DNA from: Ecdyonurus torrentis
Taxonomy: Eukaryota > Arthropoda > Insecta > Ephemeroptera > Heptageniidae
Assembly: GCA_949318235.1 (NCBI GenBank)
Contig: OX439130.1
Span: 42,917,040 to 42,981,039 of the forward strand
Direction of reading: 5' to 3'
DNA: 64,000 nucleotides
How positions within the stretch are numbered: the stretch's first letter is position 1; each line of letters begins with the position of its first letter. Below are positions 52,654 through 63,885 of the stretch, one piece after another. The position numbers and the translations under genes were made by a program. The notes under the pieces were generated by a model that was not told where the DNA came from, did no database searches, and saw only the letters and a list, made by a program, of their open reading frames with translations.

Positions 52654-52661
52654 TTATATAT
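52654..52661 (+). repeat. 8-bp target-site duplication, right copy
   Basis: TTATATAT immediately right of the hAT-like element. Confidence 0.88.
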
Positions 52662-52841
52662 ATCATTATTTTCACATTTCTTCCCTTTTTTTAATGATTT
52701 AATGATTCTTAATTGCATTTTATGTAAATGAGTCAATTTTCCGGATTTAGTAAACCCGTAAGCCAAGATACCATACAATATATGTGGATGGACTAAATAC
52801 TGAAATAGTATTCTACTCGGCTTTAAGTTTAGTAATATGAA
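52654..52841 (-). pseudogene. LINE reverse-transcriptase C-terminus, first part
   Basis: Minus strand: LLNLKPSRILFQYLVHP, then HILYGILAYGFTKSGKL and HKMQLRIIKSLKKGKKCEN, ending in the codons for NDIY at the target duplication. An in-frame stop lies just upstream near 52844, so this is the truncated 5' end. Confidence 0.8.
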
Positions 52842-52959
52842 TTAAATTTTAAAATTATGTAATAATTTTGCTGTATTGTATTACTCAAAGACACCCTCAT
52901 GAGTTACATTAATATTTCACACTCGTATTTATCCAATTAACATGTCGTGTTGAATAACA

Positions 52960-53060
52960 TTAGCCTTCCGATATCCTGATACCTATGCAACTAGTTGGGT
53001 ATGTATGTAATGCTGAGTAGGCTAATTTACAGGGGATACCTGGCATTCAGAAAGTTTGCT
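52960..53060 (+). repeat. Interspersed repeat, GCTATCCTGC family, copy 3
   Basis: ATATCCTGATACCTATGCAA followed by CTAGTTGGGTATG and TTTACAGGGGATACC, similar to 17070-17165 and 30910-31010. Confidence 0.45.
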
Positions 53061-53182
53061 TGTCCCCTCTGATCATATTACTAAACTATTCATTAAAGTG
53101 AGGCTAAAGAAAACTTTATTATTATTAGAGTTGAATGTTTCTTCGTAATTCGTGCTTAATAACATAATAATAAGCTCTGGTA

Positions 53183-53487
53183 TAGGGTGTGTGCGCATGA
53201 CGTCATTCTGAGTGCTTTTCGATGCTCATCTTGAGTAATGAATAACATTGCTCAGTATAGGGCAAATATAGTTTTTGGCTATTTTCTTTGGAAATTAGCT
53301 AATTTTTTGCTTATTATTATTTTTCTGGCATACTTGAGGTACTAATTCAACCTGTTAACAGCATCAATGCTCTCAAAAAAATCGCGAAGTATTTTTAAAC
53401 TGGCAAAATGTACCATTTTCCTATTCCAGACAATGTTATTTAGTACTCACATATGACGTCGACTTTAACATGAATGAAACCACCCTA
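53183..53487 (+). mobile_element. 305-bp TAGGGTG MITE (copy 2)
   Basis: Flanked by TA at 53181-53182 and 53488-53489. Ends TAGGGTGTGTGCGCATGACG and ATGAATGAAACCACCCTA. Same family and orientation as 61974-62271. TA flanks suggest a Tc1/mariner-type origin. Confidence 0.87.
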
Positions 53488-53634
53488 TAACTTTACAATC
53501 TTGCATAGTTATACATTTTTACAAGCTTTTTTTTTTCTAATTTTTTGATTTGGCGAACGATTATTTATTTCTGCAGTTTTTGCCGTTTTTACTTTCATTG
53601 TAGTTTTGTTATAAAAGTAGCTACAGACTTGTAT

Positions 53635-53642
53635 TATATATA

Positions 53643-53732
<90 letters not shown>
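53635..53732 (+). repeat. (TA)n microsatellite left of the second Penelope pair
   Basis: About 47 TA units with two small breaks. Confidence 0.95.
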
Positions 53733-53736
<4 letters not shown>

Positions 53737-53970
53737 TTGAAAATTTGAATATCAAGCGAGGTGACATGATGATAAAAATTCATTGTAGTCTTACCTTCTA
53801 TAAGACCCTGGGCTTTCACTCGCTGCTTGTTTTGACGATAAAAAATAACACACAACACCATAAAAAAAAGTGTCACTTATATATAAGTTAATAAAAAGAC
53901 TCAATTCACAGTTTTTTAAAAATTATATATATATATATATAGCTATGTTATATTTACACCAATTGTAACG
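53733..53970 (-). mobile_element. Penelope-like element, copy C (3' tail only, minus strand)
   Basis: Matches the noncoding 3' tail of copy A from the TA-adjacent end (AAAATTTGAATATCAAGCGA) to ACACCAATTGTAACG. It is head to head with copy D. Confidence 0.88.
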
Positions 53971-54621
53971 AATTGAGAAAGAATACATCGGAGAAACAGG
54001 TCGTCCATTGGACATCAGGGTGAATGAACACAGGCAAAAAATAGAAAAAAGAGATACAGGATATTCAAAACTTGTAGATCATGCACTGGAGAACAGCCAT
54101 CAAATTCAATGGGAAAAAACAAAGGTGATAGGAAGAGAAAGTCATTATAAAAAAAGAAAAATATTAGAAGCAATAGAAATGTCAAGAAGAAATAATGAAA
54201 CAATCAGTCAACCTAGTTTTGATTTGCCGCCTATTTGGATTCCACTTATAGATTCATGTAAAAAGACTGTACCACGTGATCGTACAGGTGAAAATGTAAA
54301 CAATAAAATAACACCTGACGAGGACGAGCGACACTCCCCGTTGCGGAGGTCGGCGCGCCTCGTGAGCAAGAGTCAGTAAGCAGAAGAAGAGTGCAGACAC
54401 TGTATGTTTCTACATACGCACTCGAAAACGTTACAATTGGTGTAAATATAACATAGCTATGTATATATAATTTTTAAAAAAACTGTGAATTGAGTCTTTT
54501 TATTAACTTATATATAAGTGACAATTTTTTATGGTGTTGTGTGTTATTTTTTATCGTCAAAACAAGCAGCGAGTGAAAGCCCAGGGTCTTATAGAAGGTA
54601 AGACTACAATGAATTTGTATC
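53971..54621 (+). mobile_element. Penelope-like element, copy D (plus strand)
   Basis: Begins in the nuclease core and runs to the same 3' end as copies A and B (GGTAAGACTACAATGAATTT), then TA repeats. With copy C it forms a second inverted pair inside (TA)n. Sequence is almost identical to copies A and B. Confidence 0.9.
53972..54379 (+). pseudogene. Penelope GIY-YIG endonuclease C-terminal domain (copy D)
   Basis: Open frame of about 135 codons without its own start: IEKEYIGETGRPLDIRVNEH, SKLVDHALENSHQIQWEKT, SQPSFDLPPIWIPLIDSCKK, ending PLRRSARLVSKSQ and stop. It covers the YIG half of the GIY-YIG motif, the catalytic Arg (DIRVNEHR) and a His/Glu-containing helix (LVDHALENSH). The C-terminal PLRRSARL motif is common to Penelope nucleases. 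It lacks the reverse transcriptase and the first part of the nuclease, so it is a dead fragment although the frame is intact. Confidence 0.9.
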
Positions 54622-54635
54622 ATATATATATATAT

Positions 54636-54831
54636 ATCGATGTTTACCGGTCGAAGTGAACGAACTACACTTTACAAATTTCACTCAAAATGAACGATCT
54701 GCGTTTGGCGCTTCTACGCGTTTTAACATGAGAACTAGATGGGAGAAATTGGAATTTGTAAAGTGTAGAACGTTCATTTTTCCCCAAATTTGTAAAGTGT
54801 AGTTCGTTCACTTCGACGGGTAAGCATCGAT
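54636..54831. mobile_element. 196-bp hairpin MITE inside TA repeats
   Basis: Ends ATCGATGTTTACCGGTCGAA and TTCGACGGGTAAGCATCGAT. The arms extend through GAACGAACTACACTTTACAA and its mirror. GTAAAGTGTAGAACGTTC inside is a third, shifted copy of the arm motif. It lies in the TA repeat right after Penelope copy D. Confidence 0.8.
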
Positions 54832-54883
54832 ATATAATATATATTATAAAAAAGGTAGCAAAAGTAAAAATTATTAATTACTG

Positions 54884-55297
54884 AGTTGTTATGTCTGAGT
54901 GGTAAGGGCAGATGACTCGTTACTATGTACTGTACTCCTCACCGAGTATAGGTTCGAGCCATTGCTAGGTGCGTACGTGAAGTGTGAGAGCACAACACGT
55001 TGTACGATGCATGTTTACATGCAATCCATGACGACGCACAGCATTCAGGAGGTGCAGGATCGATGTGATTGCACCGACCAGCCTGCCAAGATGTTTCCAC
55101 GATTTCTCTAGGCTATCATGGCGAAAGCCGGACTGTGTAATTAGGCCGTGGCCGGGCCGTTTGTGCTGTTTTTATTGATCGGAAAATCCTAACCTTTTGA
55201 TAAGGCAATGTCTTGACTGGAACTAATGGGATTGGTGTAGCACGATAACACAATATGGCAAGCAAGCAAGCAAAAAAAAAAAATAATAATAATAATA
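54884..55297 (+). mobile_element. tRNA-derived SINE, near complete (plus strand)
   Basis: tRNA-like head with A-box TGTCTGAGTGGTAAGGGC and B-box GGTTCGAGCC at 54951-54960. A body of about 300 bp follows, ending ATATGGCAAGCAAGCAAGC, A-tract and (AAT)n. It aligns along its full length with the minus-strand copy at 23591-23991. The 70-codon open frame within it is not a gene. Confidence 0.88.
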
Positions 55298-55665
55298 CAC
55301 TTTGCTGCCATTAACGGTATCCTATCTATTTAAAGGTAAAAAAAAAAAAAAAAAATGAAAAAAGAAATGCCTACACAAGTACATAATTTATTGAAAGATG
55401 GCGGAGAAGTCAACTTGTAATCAATAGAAGTAACGAGGTACTTGAGAGTGTGCACTGAGCTATAGACAGTTGATAGTGTTATTCACGCTCAGGATTCTCA
55501 GGAATCAAAAGTGAATTACTCTTCTGGATATTTAAAAGATATTAAATAAACTTTATTTCTCTTTTATGCTAAAAAAACTAAAAAAAAAAAAAAAAAAAAA
55601 AAGTAACAAGTTATAATTTTATAGCATTTTACTTTTAATTATCAAGTGTGTAAGTGTTTTATTAA

Positions 55666-55666
<1 letters not shown>

Positions 55667-55700
<34 letters not shown>
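55667..55700 (+). repeat. Poly(T) tract, about 33 bases
   Basis: T run shortly after a 25-base poly(A) run at about 55578-55602. Confidence 0.9.
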
Positions 55701-55703
<3 letters not shown>

Positions 55704-56001
55704 TTGTCTGTTTTATTTAATTAAAATTTTAATTAAGTTATTTGAAATCTTTTAATTAAAATTAATCCATTCAATAAGTTAAGTAACAACAAAATAAATA
55801 TACAATAGCTTGAGATATATATTTTTGTGCTTTCAAAAATGATATTTTACTGTGTTAATGAATTAGACAATTTTATGACATTTTTGTTTGACATCATTTT
55901 TCATTTATAAAAATTTTGCTGCATATTTATTAAAATGGACTAAAAACTTATGTTTCTTTAAATGTGAAATACTCCTATTTCATCCTTGAATGCCACGTGC
56001 T

Positions 56002-56061
<60 letters not shown>
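56002..56061 (+). repeat. (CT)n microsatellite
   Basis: About 29 CT units. Confidence 0.97.
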
Positions 56062-56064
<3 letters not shown>

Positions 56065-56688
56065 AGTAGTTCCTCACGCAGAACAGCGGACATTACGTGT
56101 CCAAAGTGACGTTTTTCACGCATCGTTATAATGTTTTTATAAACTTTTCTTTCCCTTATAAAGTAGATATACTCAGGTCTGCTGTCATTGGAGATTATCA
56201 GTGAGGAAAAGTTTAGGGTTCCGTAATTTCCTATCCTGACCATGTTGTTTTTAGCTTTTTTGTAAAAACAACTTTACCGAGGCAGTATTTAAATGATGTG
56301 TACGTCACATGCGCAATATTACGTTCTTTAAGTTAATAGAAAATTTTAAGAATTTTTTTATCACTGAAAAAAATAATTTTGAATTGAATTTTAGGTTATA
56401 GATATTTAAATCATATGATATATCAGTATCATATGATGTATCAGTATGCAAGTACTTTAATTTATCGTGCATGATTCTATGTAAGTGTAATCAAGTGCAA
56501 TATGTGCATTGGAGTGTTAAATTAGCAATCAATTAGAATATCATTATTAAATACAAATTCCCAGTATACTTCTTGTCAATATGATTGTACATTTTCTTGA
56601 AGTTGCATTTTCATATAGAGATGAATTGTAACAGGAATTTATGTTATATCATATTTTTATTACGTATACTTAAGAGCTACACAGTAGT

Positions 56689-56819
<131 letters not shown>

Positions 56820-57551
56820 CAAAAGTTTTGGTAAAAGATGTCATTATAATAATGATATGTATATGCGTGTTTGTATTACATTAAATACTTAGTTCTGCAA
56901 AATGTGTTTTCCCTATTGCTAAGTTACGTGTCCAGTATAAAATAAATAATATTATATACATTTATCTTGGGTCTAATGTGCTTGTGTATTTAATATTATT
57001 TGTGTACATGTTATATGATTATTATAATTTTTTTTTCTATTATAGTAATGCTCAACACGAGAGAGAAAAATAAGAGAGAGAGAGAGAGAGAGAGATTAAT
57101 GAATCAAAAACCTTTATACTTATCCTAAAATAAATGCTACAAATTTCATAAAATTCTTAATATTGAGCGTTGTAAACGTACGTTATATAGTTATTAGATA
57201 AATAAATTTAATCTTTAATGCAAAATAGGCAAATGGTGCAGTCAGGCCAAAACAAATGCCCTATCACTGAACCAACATTGGACAGCATTAAAAAAATATA
57301 TATATGCTGTAAATTATGCTCTTTAAAAGATTATTAAGCATTAAAAGACAAATCATTTATAATTTATATTTTCAAGATAATAAATTATTCAATTAAAAAT
57401 TAACAATATTTTAACGTTTCACCATATGAATAAATAATAAATACTTTAGATACAATTTTATAGTTTATAGTTTTTATAGCTTAACTATAAATATAGTCAG
57501 CTTTTAAAATAAAATGCGCCTCATTGAAATTATAATAGCAGCTCATTTAGC

Positions 57552-57760
<209 letters not shown>

Positions 57761-58461
57761 ACTATCCGCATTTATCTTTACTAACTGTAAGTGGATTACG
57801 TCATTAAAGATATTATATCAATTTTTTTTTTGTAAGATTTTTTGAACTAGAAATGAATGTACAGTATTATATATATAATAGTGTTTATTTATTTAGTTTT
57901 TCATAGTGGAACAAAATTTGTCAGCACAAAAGTATGTCACTGCAGTTGTATAATGGTTGCACTTGACAGCTTTCATTGTTGTTTTTGCTAGATATTATTA
58001 TGCACTTTGCATTGTTATGATTGTCATTAAAAATACTGCTTTTCTTCATTATAATAGAAGCCGATATAGAACAATTTATTTTATTAATATGTTTACAATT
58101 TTTTACAAGTTAATTTATAAACTTATAAATAAATATGTAATTTATTTAACAAAAAAAATATATATATTTTTATTATTTTATGTACATACCATTCTAATAG
58201 TTAAAATAATTCTTGTATATTATTCATTTTATAATATGTTCTCTTTATTGCCTTTTTTGTTATTTACTTTTTTATATATTTTATTATCAATATTAAATAT
58301 TTATTTTATTTTTTGAGCTTCACGTTTTGTGTTTTTTGTTCCTCATTTTACATATATTATACTCATGCATAGCAAAAGAAATATTTACCGGCGTTTAACT
58401 ATTTTTATATTTTTAAATTATGTTTCGAAAAGTTGTACGATTCATATTTTCGTTACAATTT

Positions 58462-58655
<194 letters not shown>

Positions 58656-59439
58656 TTAACAAATATTGATAAGTAGGGATTTTAAATTTTAAACTCTCTT
58701 TTATTGATATACTGACTGCAAGTATCATTTTATTTATTTATTTGTATCTATCAATTTGTATATGTATTTGTATTTATCATATTGTATAATGTATGTAGCA
58801 CGAACTTTATAGCGATGAAAAACAAGAAGAAAATAATATGTTATATAACTTGCTTTTTCTTTATTTTATAATATACTGTAACGTTAGTCCTTGAAAACGT
58901 ACTCATAAAAAAGTAGCAATACTCAATTTTTTATGTCAGTAAAATGTAGTTCATATTTATGCAATATTTTATTTAAAGAAGGAAAAAAGTTTTACTTTTT
59001 TTATATAGCTGACATAACGTTTGATGTTTTTCTATTTTGTATTTCCATTCATCCCCAAGTCAAAACTGAACGCAAAGTTTTATATTATGCCATAATTTTC
59101 TCACTCTCACAAAAGAAACATACCAGGAAAAAAAAATTATAATATTCTTACTTTAACAGAATTCGAAATAAGTAACTTTATTTTGTATTTTTTGGAACAG
59201 ATGTATGATATCCTATATTAATGCTAAAGATTGATATAGCCTTGTATGTTATGTAGTCTTAGAATTGAAAACTATATTTATTTACTTATTTTGTCCTACA
59301 TTTTTATAATACGTTATGTCAAAAGCACTATTTATGGTGTTAAATTGAAACTGAAAAATATGTGAGTTTGTAATTTTAAAGTCTATTTTAAACATGAATA
59401 TATATAATATTATATTATTTTTATTTTTCAAAGTGCTAC

Positions 59440-60223
59440 TTAAAGTAGTTTGAACGAGGTTGTTAACAGCTGATTTTAAATTTATTTGAAGTTTGGCGCT
59501 CACTTGATTTTAATTGCATCATTAAAAACTTTGCAATAACCGAGTCTCGATTCGCTGACCCTCGTCATGTAAAAGCAGCGCTCTACCAACTGTGCTGTCA
59601 AGGCACTAAGAAATAATCCAGCAAATCATATATATATTGCTTTTTGTAACTATTTTCTAATCAAACACTTTTCTCGCTTCTCAGTGCATATATTAATTAA
59701 TTATAATGAAGTTAATACATATTAAGTACATTACAAGAGTTTATTAACGTTTATGAGCTCAATTGACGTTTATATCTCGTTTCTCCCGCGATCGCCCGCG
59801 ATCGGCCATGATTCGGCGCCTCTAGCGGCCGATTTCCGAACTAAAAAAAAATTACTGGTTAACAAAAAATTCTCATTTTCAGCTCTTTTAGTCACAAAGT
59901 TCTCAGTGCGTTTCGAACCAAATTTAGTTTAATGCTTTTAAAAGTTTCTTTGTTTATCAAAGAGCTTATTTATCTGTTTTTGAGTCCATTTAAATACACT
60001 TTCGCAGAAATATGAATGATCTACTGTGGAAGGATCCTGGCTTTTTCAGCCATTAACCAATGTTGTATGCGGAAAATGCTCGACTTTGCGGCTATTTTTT
60101 TATTTGCGTTTCGAACTAAATGTATTTTTTATTACATCAATAGGAGCATAGAGAAATAAGGAATCTATAGGTAGCACTAAAACGGCGTTTAAATAATATT
60201 AAAACTCGTTCAAACTACTTTAA
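59440..60223. mobile_element. 784-bp TTAA-flanked element (family 6)
   Basis: TTAA at 59440-59443 and 60220-60223. The ends AGTAGTTTGAACGAG and CTCGTTCAAACTACT are perfect 15-bp inverted repeats. The interior holds a tRNA-like segment (59537-59606), a CG-rich patch with two CGCGATCG copies near 59790, and AT-rich sequence. No coding sequence was recognised. Confidence 0.75.
59537..59606 (-). repeat. tRNA-like segment (pseudo-tRNA or SINE head)
   Basis: Minus strand: GCACAGTTGGTAGAGCG (A-box-like), CTGCTTTTACATGACGAGGG, then GCGAATCGAGACTCGG (B-box-like). It resembles tRNA-Lys or tRNA-Val, but the anticodon stem does not pair, so it is not a working tRNA. It lies inside the TTAA element. Confidence 0.55.
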
Positions 60224-60345
60224 GGATAGGTTAACTCTACATCCTGTAGCTAAAAAAATTAGGTGGTCATAATACAAAATTTTGAATTTGATAAAATTAT
60301 ACTCCCTTAGAGCCCATTGTCACTTACATCCTATTTCTATATACT
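60220..60345 (+). mobile_element. TTAA-element family 5, decayed fragment
   Basis: Begins at the right-hand TTAA of family 6 (TTAAGGATAGG). GGTGGTCATAATACAAAATT and TTAGAGCCCATTGTCACTTA resemble the interior of 33649-33987. Confidence 0.4.
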
Positions 60346-60639
60346 CCCTGCACAAATCTATAGGGAAATGTTATTTAAACTATATGATTCTGACTTTAAG
60401 AGTGAATATTTTATTAAACTAAAATATTTATTTATTGTTTCAAATTATAAACTTAGATCTATTTAGGCTATTCGAGTTTCGTATTGAATAGAAGTTGACA
60501 GTAAACGTGTAACTTTGTATCGTTTACTTAAGAAAAGTTTAAACATTGTTCTTGAGTTCACTGAGTCGGTATAGCTTCTCGGTTTGCTGCATATTATTGG
60601 ACTATAAAAATCAATCCGTTACCACTTTTGGAATTTTTA

Positions 60640-60851
60640 TCCGTTTTATATCCGGGGCTAAGAAATTCGGATAAAAATATGTAACCGATCTTTTAATATT
60701 ATTATTGATTTGAGCTGTTGTGATTCAGATTCTTTTGATCCGTTTGCAATCCAAATAAAGCAGATCCGGAAAAGTTCTGTCCGTAAAATCCGGATTGTTT
60801 GATACAGAGAAGCTTAAGGATGAGAAAATTATCTAGATTTTGACAGCGTTA
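60640..60851. mobile_element. Possible degenerate relative of the hAT-like element
   Basis: Scattered ATCCGG, GATCCGGAAAAG and AAATCCGGATTG motifs, with an end-like TTATCTAGATTTTGACAGCG that resembles the right terminus at 52630-52653. No target duplication found. Confidence 0.35.
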
Positions 60852-61285
60852 TAATCTTCTAAACATGGTAAATATATTATACCATCAGTAATTATATAAC
60901 ACTGAAAAACGATGGTACTACTCTGTTTCAATTTGATGCAATGTGTCAACATGTACCTTGATTTTATATGTATAAATAAATTTAATAATTTCATACAGTT
61001 TTGTTCAACTATCACATAATATTTTGCTATAAGAAGTCAAGTTTATTGGACAAAATTTTATTGAATTATACAATGTATTTTAACAAAATTTAAATATTTT
61101 GTAAACTAATATAAGCTAATGTCTTAGTCGTGTATCTTTAGCTTTTCATTTAATTCAGCACCTACGTGTAATCAAAGAATGATTTCCATGTTTATACATA
61201 AGCAGTAGAGGCATGATTGTAGATAATAGATTTGTTATAACTTATATTTAAATGGTTTGTCTGGCAATTTTATATTAATGACGTT

Positions 61286-61287
<2 letters not shown>

Positions 61288-61364
<77 letters not shown>
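61288..61364 (+). repeat. (CT)n microsatellite
   Basis: About 38 CT units. Confidence 0.97.
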
Positions 61365-61368
<4 letters not shown>

Positions 61369-61844
61369 GTCTCTCCTGTCTAGACCAGTAAACATGCATA
61401 TTAAAGCTAATTGTGTTGATTTCCACTTGCCATAGCATTTGCTTGAGACGTAAAGCTTTAAAAAGAATGACTTTGACATAATAAAAGAAATAAGATTGTG
61501 ATCTTTTTTTTTTAATTAAGATTAACGTACTTGAAAAATGCGGGTAGACTTGACAGTTTGCAAATTGTAAAGCATGTTGTGACGTTCACCATATTGTAAT
61601 GATTTTTAAGAACCTCCTACATGTCTGTTGTACAAAATTATATTCTTTTTAGGTAAAACATTCAAGTTTGTCACAAAATTTAAAATATCTGAAACATTTG
61701 TAGATTGAAATTATGTTACAATATAGAGACAAGTTCCATAATATAATAAAAAACAACAACTAATAATACAGGTAGAGAGTAAAAGATTTATATTTATTAA
61801 TTTATCATTAAGTATATTATGACCATTTTTAACTGACCCAAGTA

Positions 61845-61973
61845 TTGCCGAGTGATTGAGGCAGCATGTCCTTACCGAGCACAGGCTCGAGTCTCGAGTC
61901 AGTGCTGGTTGCATATACATGAAGTGTTAAAGCACAACACGTTGCACCATGCATTCCACGGTGACGCTATCTA
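61845..61973 (+). mobile_element. tRNA-derived SINE, 5' part
   Basis: A-box-like TTGCCGAGTGATTGAGGC and B-box-like AGGCTCGAGTC (61883-61893), then TTAAAGCACAACACGTTGCA as in the full copies. It stops at the TAGGGTG MITE at 61974, and no SINE continuation was recognised on the other side. Confidence 0.75.
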
Positions 61974-62271
61974 TAGGGTGTATGCGGATGACGTCATATT
62001 TATTGCACTTGGAGGCCATACTGGAGTAGTGCATAACATTGCTCAGCATAAGACAAACTTCATTTAAGCAAATTTTCTTTGGGTTTCTTTTGGGTTATTG
62101 TTATTTTTCTCACATACTTGAGATACTAAGTCAACATATTTACAGCATCAATGCTCTCAAAAATATTGCATAGTGTTTTTAAACTGGCAAAATGTTTTTT
62201 TTTTTCTATGCCACTCATGTTATTGAGTTATCCAACATGGCGTCAACTTTAACATGAATGCATAGACCCTA
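61974..62271 (+). mobile_element. 298-bp TAGGGTG MITE (copy 3)
   Basis: Flanked by TA at 61972-61973 and 62272-62273. Ends TAGGGTGTATGCGGATGACG and ATGAATGCATAGACCCTA. It matches 53183-53487 in the same orientation. The apparent YADD in its forward translation is coincidental. Confidence 0.87.
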
Positions 62272-62851
62272 TACCAGCCAACTTCCCTACACCGACCTAT
62301 GTGTTTGAATTCTATTGCTCACCGTCGAAAGAGAATATTGTATATCTCTTGACTGGACTAATGATAAAAGTAAAGCACATTAACAATATATTATAATTAT
62401 ATATTTATATATGAAAAAATAATAATTTTACTCATTATTTTACTGTACGTATATTTCGTTATAGAATCACAAAGTTTTGCCATCGTAACAAATTACATAT
62501 AATGATTGTAAAAGTTCTCTCTCTCTCTCTCTCTTGCTTCGTTTTTTTAATAACTCTAAATAACGAAATTTCAACTTTCTTTATAAAACTTTTGAATAAG
62601 TTTAGAAAAAATTAATTAAATTATTAGTTATTGAATTTCATATGATTGAAAGTTGAAACTTTATTATTATGTAAAAGGAAAAAAAAATGAAACTTTAATA
62701 TATTTCTCTCAAGGAAGTATATAACAAATTTGCCTTATTAAATTTACACTTTGGAGAGTGCTTGGCTCAATAAAAAAGGTGCATTGCAAAAGTTGGGTGT
62801 CTAATTTGCGTCGTGCTTTTGAATGTACTAATTTAAAGTAGATAGTACACC

Positions 62852-63090
<239 letters not shown>

Positions 63091-63610
63091 TCCTGACTAT
63101 TTTGCTGTTTAATTGGTTAAAATTACTAAAAAGAATTGCTCGCTATATACGCTCGCAAGTTTCTTTTTATAACAAACTTTTATTTTCATCACTTTATTAT
63201 TATGCAGTTTCGGTTTATCCAGCTCAGAGTAAACCTTTATTGTCAAGTTAAGAGAAAACATTTATGGAGCGCAAATCGAAAAAAAGGACAGTAGGTTTGT
63301 TTTCTCTATATAGGAGCTTAATTGGAGATGTTCTTAGATTCTGGGAATTTTCTTAGGCATTTACAGTATATTATACGAAGCAGTATTCAATGCACAATAA
63401 AAAAATATTGCTGCGTTTAAATCTTGAAAAGCTATAATATATTTCATAATTTATACATTTTTTTTTCATTGGAAAAAGAAACATATTACGTTCTGAACTA
63501 CATTTTTCATATAGATTCAATATTAACATAACCTCAATCCTCAGTGTATATGAATATTCAGTGCCCAAAAACATAATTCACGTATCTAATAATAATAATA
63601 ATTATTGCAT

Positions 63611-63885
63611 AGGCATCCAGCCCCGAATCGTACGGTAGCGTCCGTCACCACTCAGGAGAGAACCTAGGTGTGGGGTGGGTCTTGTCCTCTGAAGCCCCTT
63701 AGCCTATAGCTCTCGTTTTCGGACACGAGGCGGCCGAGGCATGTAATGGGCTTGGTAGGCCAAGAACCACCCCGCCCTTGAGTGCCTCGGTAACTATGGG
63801 CATCCGGCTCCGATGAGCTCGCGGAAAAGTGTTCCACCCGCGTCCAGGAGTGGACGTCAACCCGATGGAGGCCGTCAAGGCCACA
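63611..63885. other. GC-rich patch of unknown origin
   Basis: About 275 bp that is visibly much more GC-rich than its surroundings. Two imperfect direct repeats start GGCATCCAGCCCCGA (63612) and GGCATCCGGCTCCGA (63798). A 61-codon frame on the minus strand (63699-63884) has no recognisable motif. It does not look like the next fry exon. It may be the GC-rich end of a transposable element. Confidence 0.45.

Larger units (their letters stand above)
50607..52841 (-). mobile_element. 5'-truncated LINE (minus strand), split by a hAT-like insertion
   Basis: Minus-strand non-LTR retrotransposon tail in two parts, 52841-52654 and 51161-50607. The coding part is the end of a reverse transcriptase, followed by a 3' UTR with a stem-loop (50653-50683: CCAACCAAGGCC facing GGCCTTATCGGCTGG) and a poly(A), seen as poly(T) at about 50610-50632. 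The 5' end is lost by truncation near 52841. The style of the C-terminus (HPHILYGILAYG, LPKLWNQIP) fits the CR1/Jockey/L2-like LINEs; the clade is not resolved. Confidence 0.82.

Noticed and set aside
52290..52778. 162-codon frame with repeated FDPDRDPDN units that could look like a repeat protein
   Set aside because: The repeats are the translated CCGGATC array of the hAT-like element. Its N-terminal part is the unrelated LINE tail read through the junction.
57957..58316. 119-codon hydrophobic frame that could suggest a membrane protein
   Set aside because: T-rich DNA encodes Phe, Leu, Ile and Tyr by default. No motif or codon preference is visible, and it runs into a microsatellite region.
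59537..59606. Functional tRNA-Lys or tRNA-Val gene
   Set aside because: The A and B box-like parts are present, but the anticodon stem and acceptor stem do not pair well.
61974..62067. Open frame with YADD followed by VIFIALGG, resembling a reverse-transcriptase motif
   Set aside because: It lies in the end of the TAGGGTG MITE. The other two copies of the element do not keep the frame, and no other reverse-transcriptase block is near.
63699..63884. 61-codon minus-strand frame in the GC-rich patch as a gene
   Set aside because: It is on the opposite strand to fry, has no recognisable motif and may simply reflect the GC-rich repeat.
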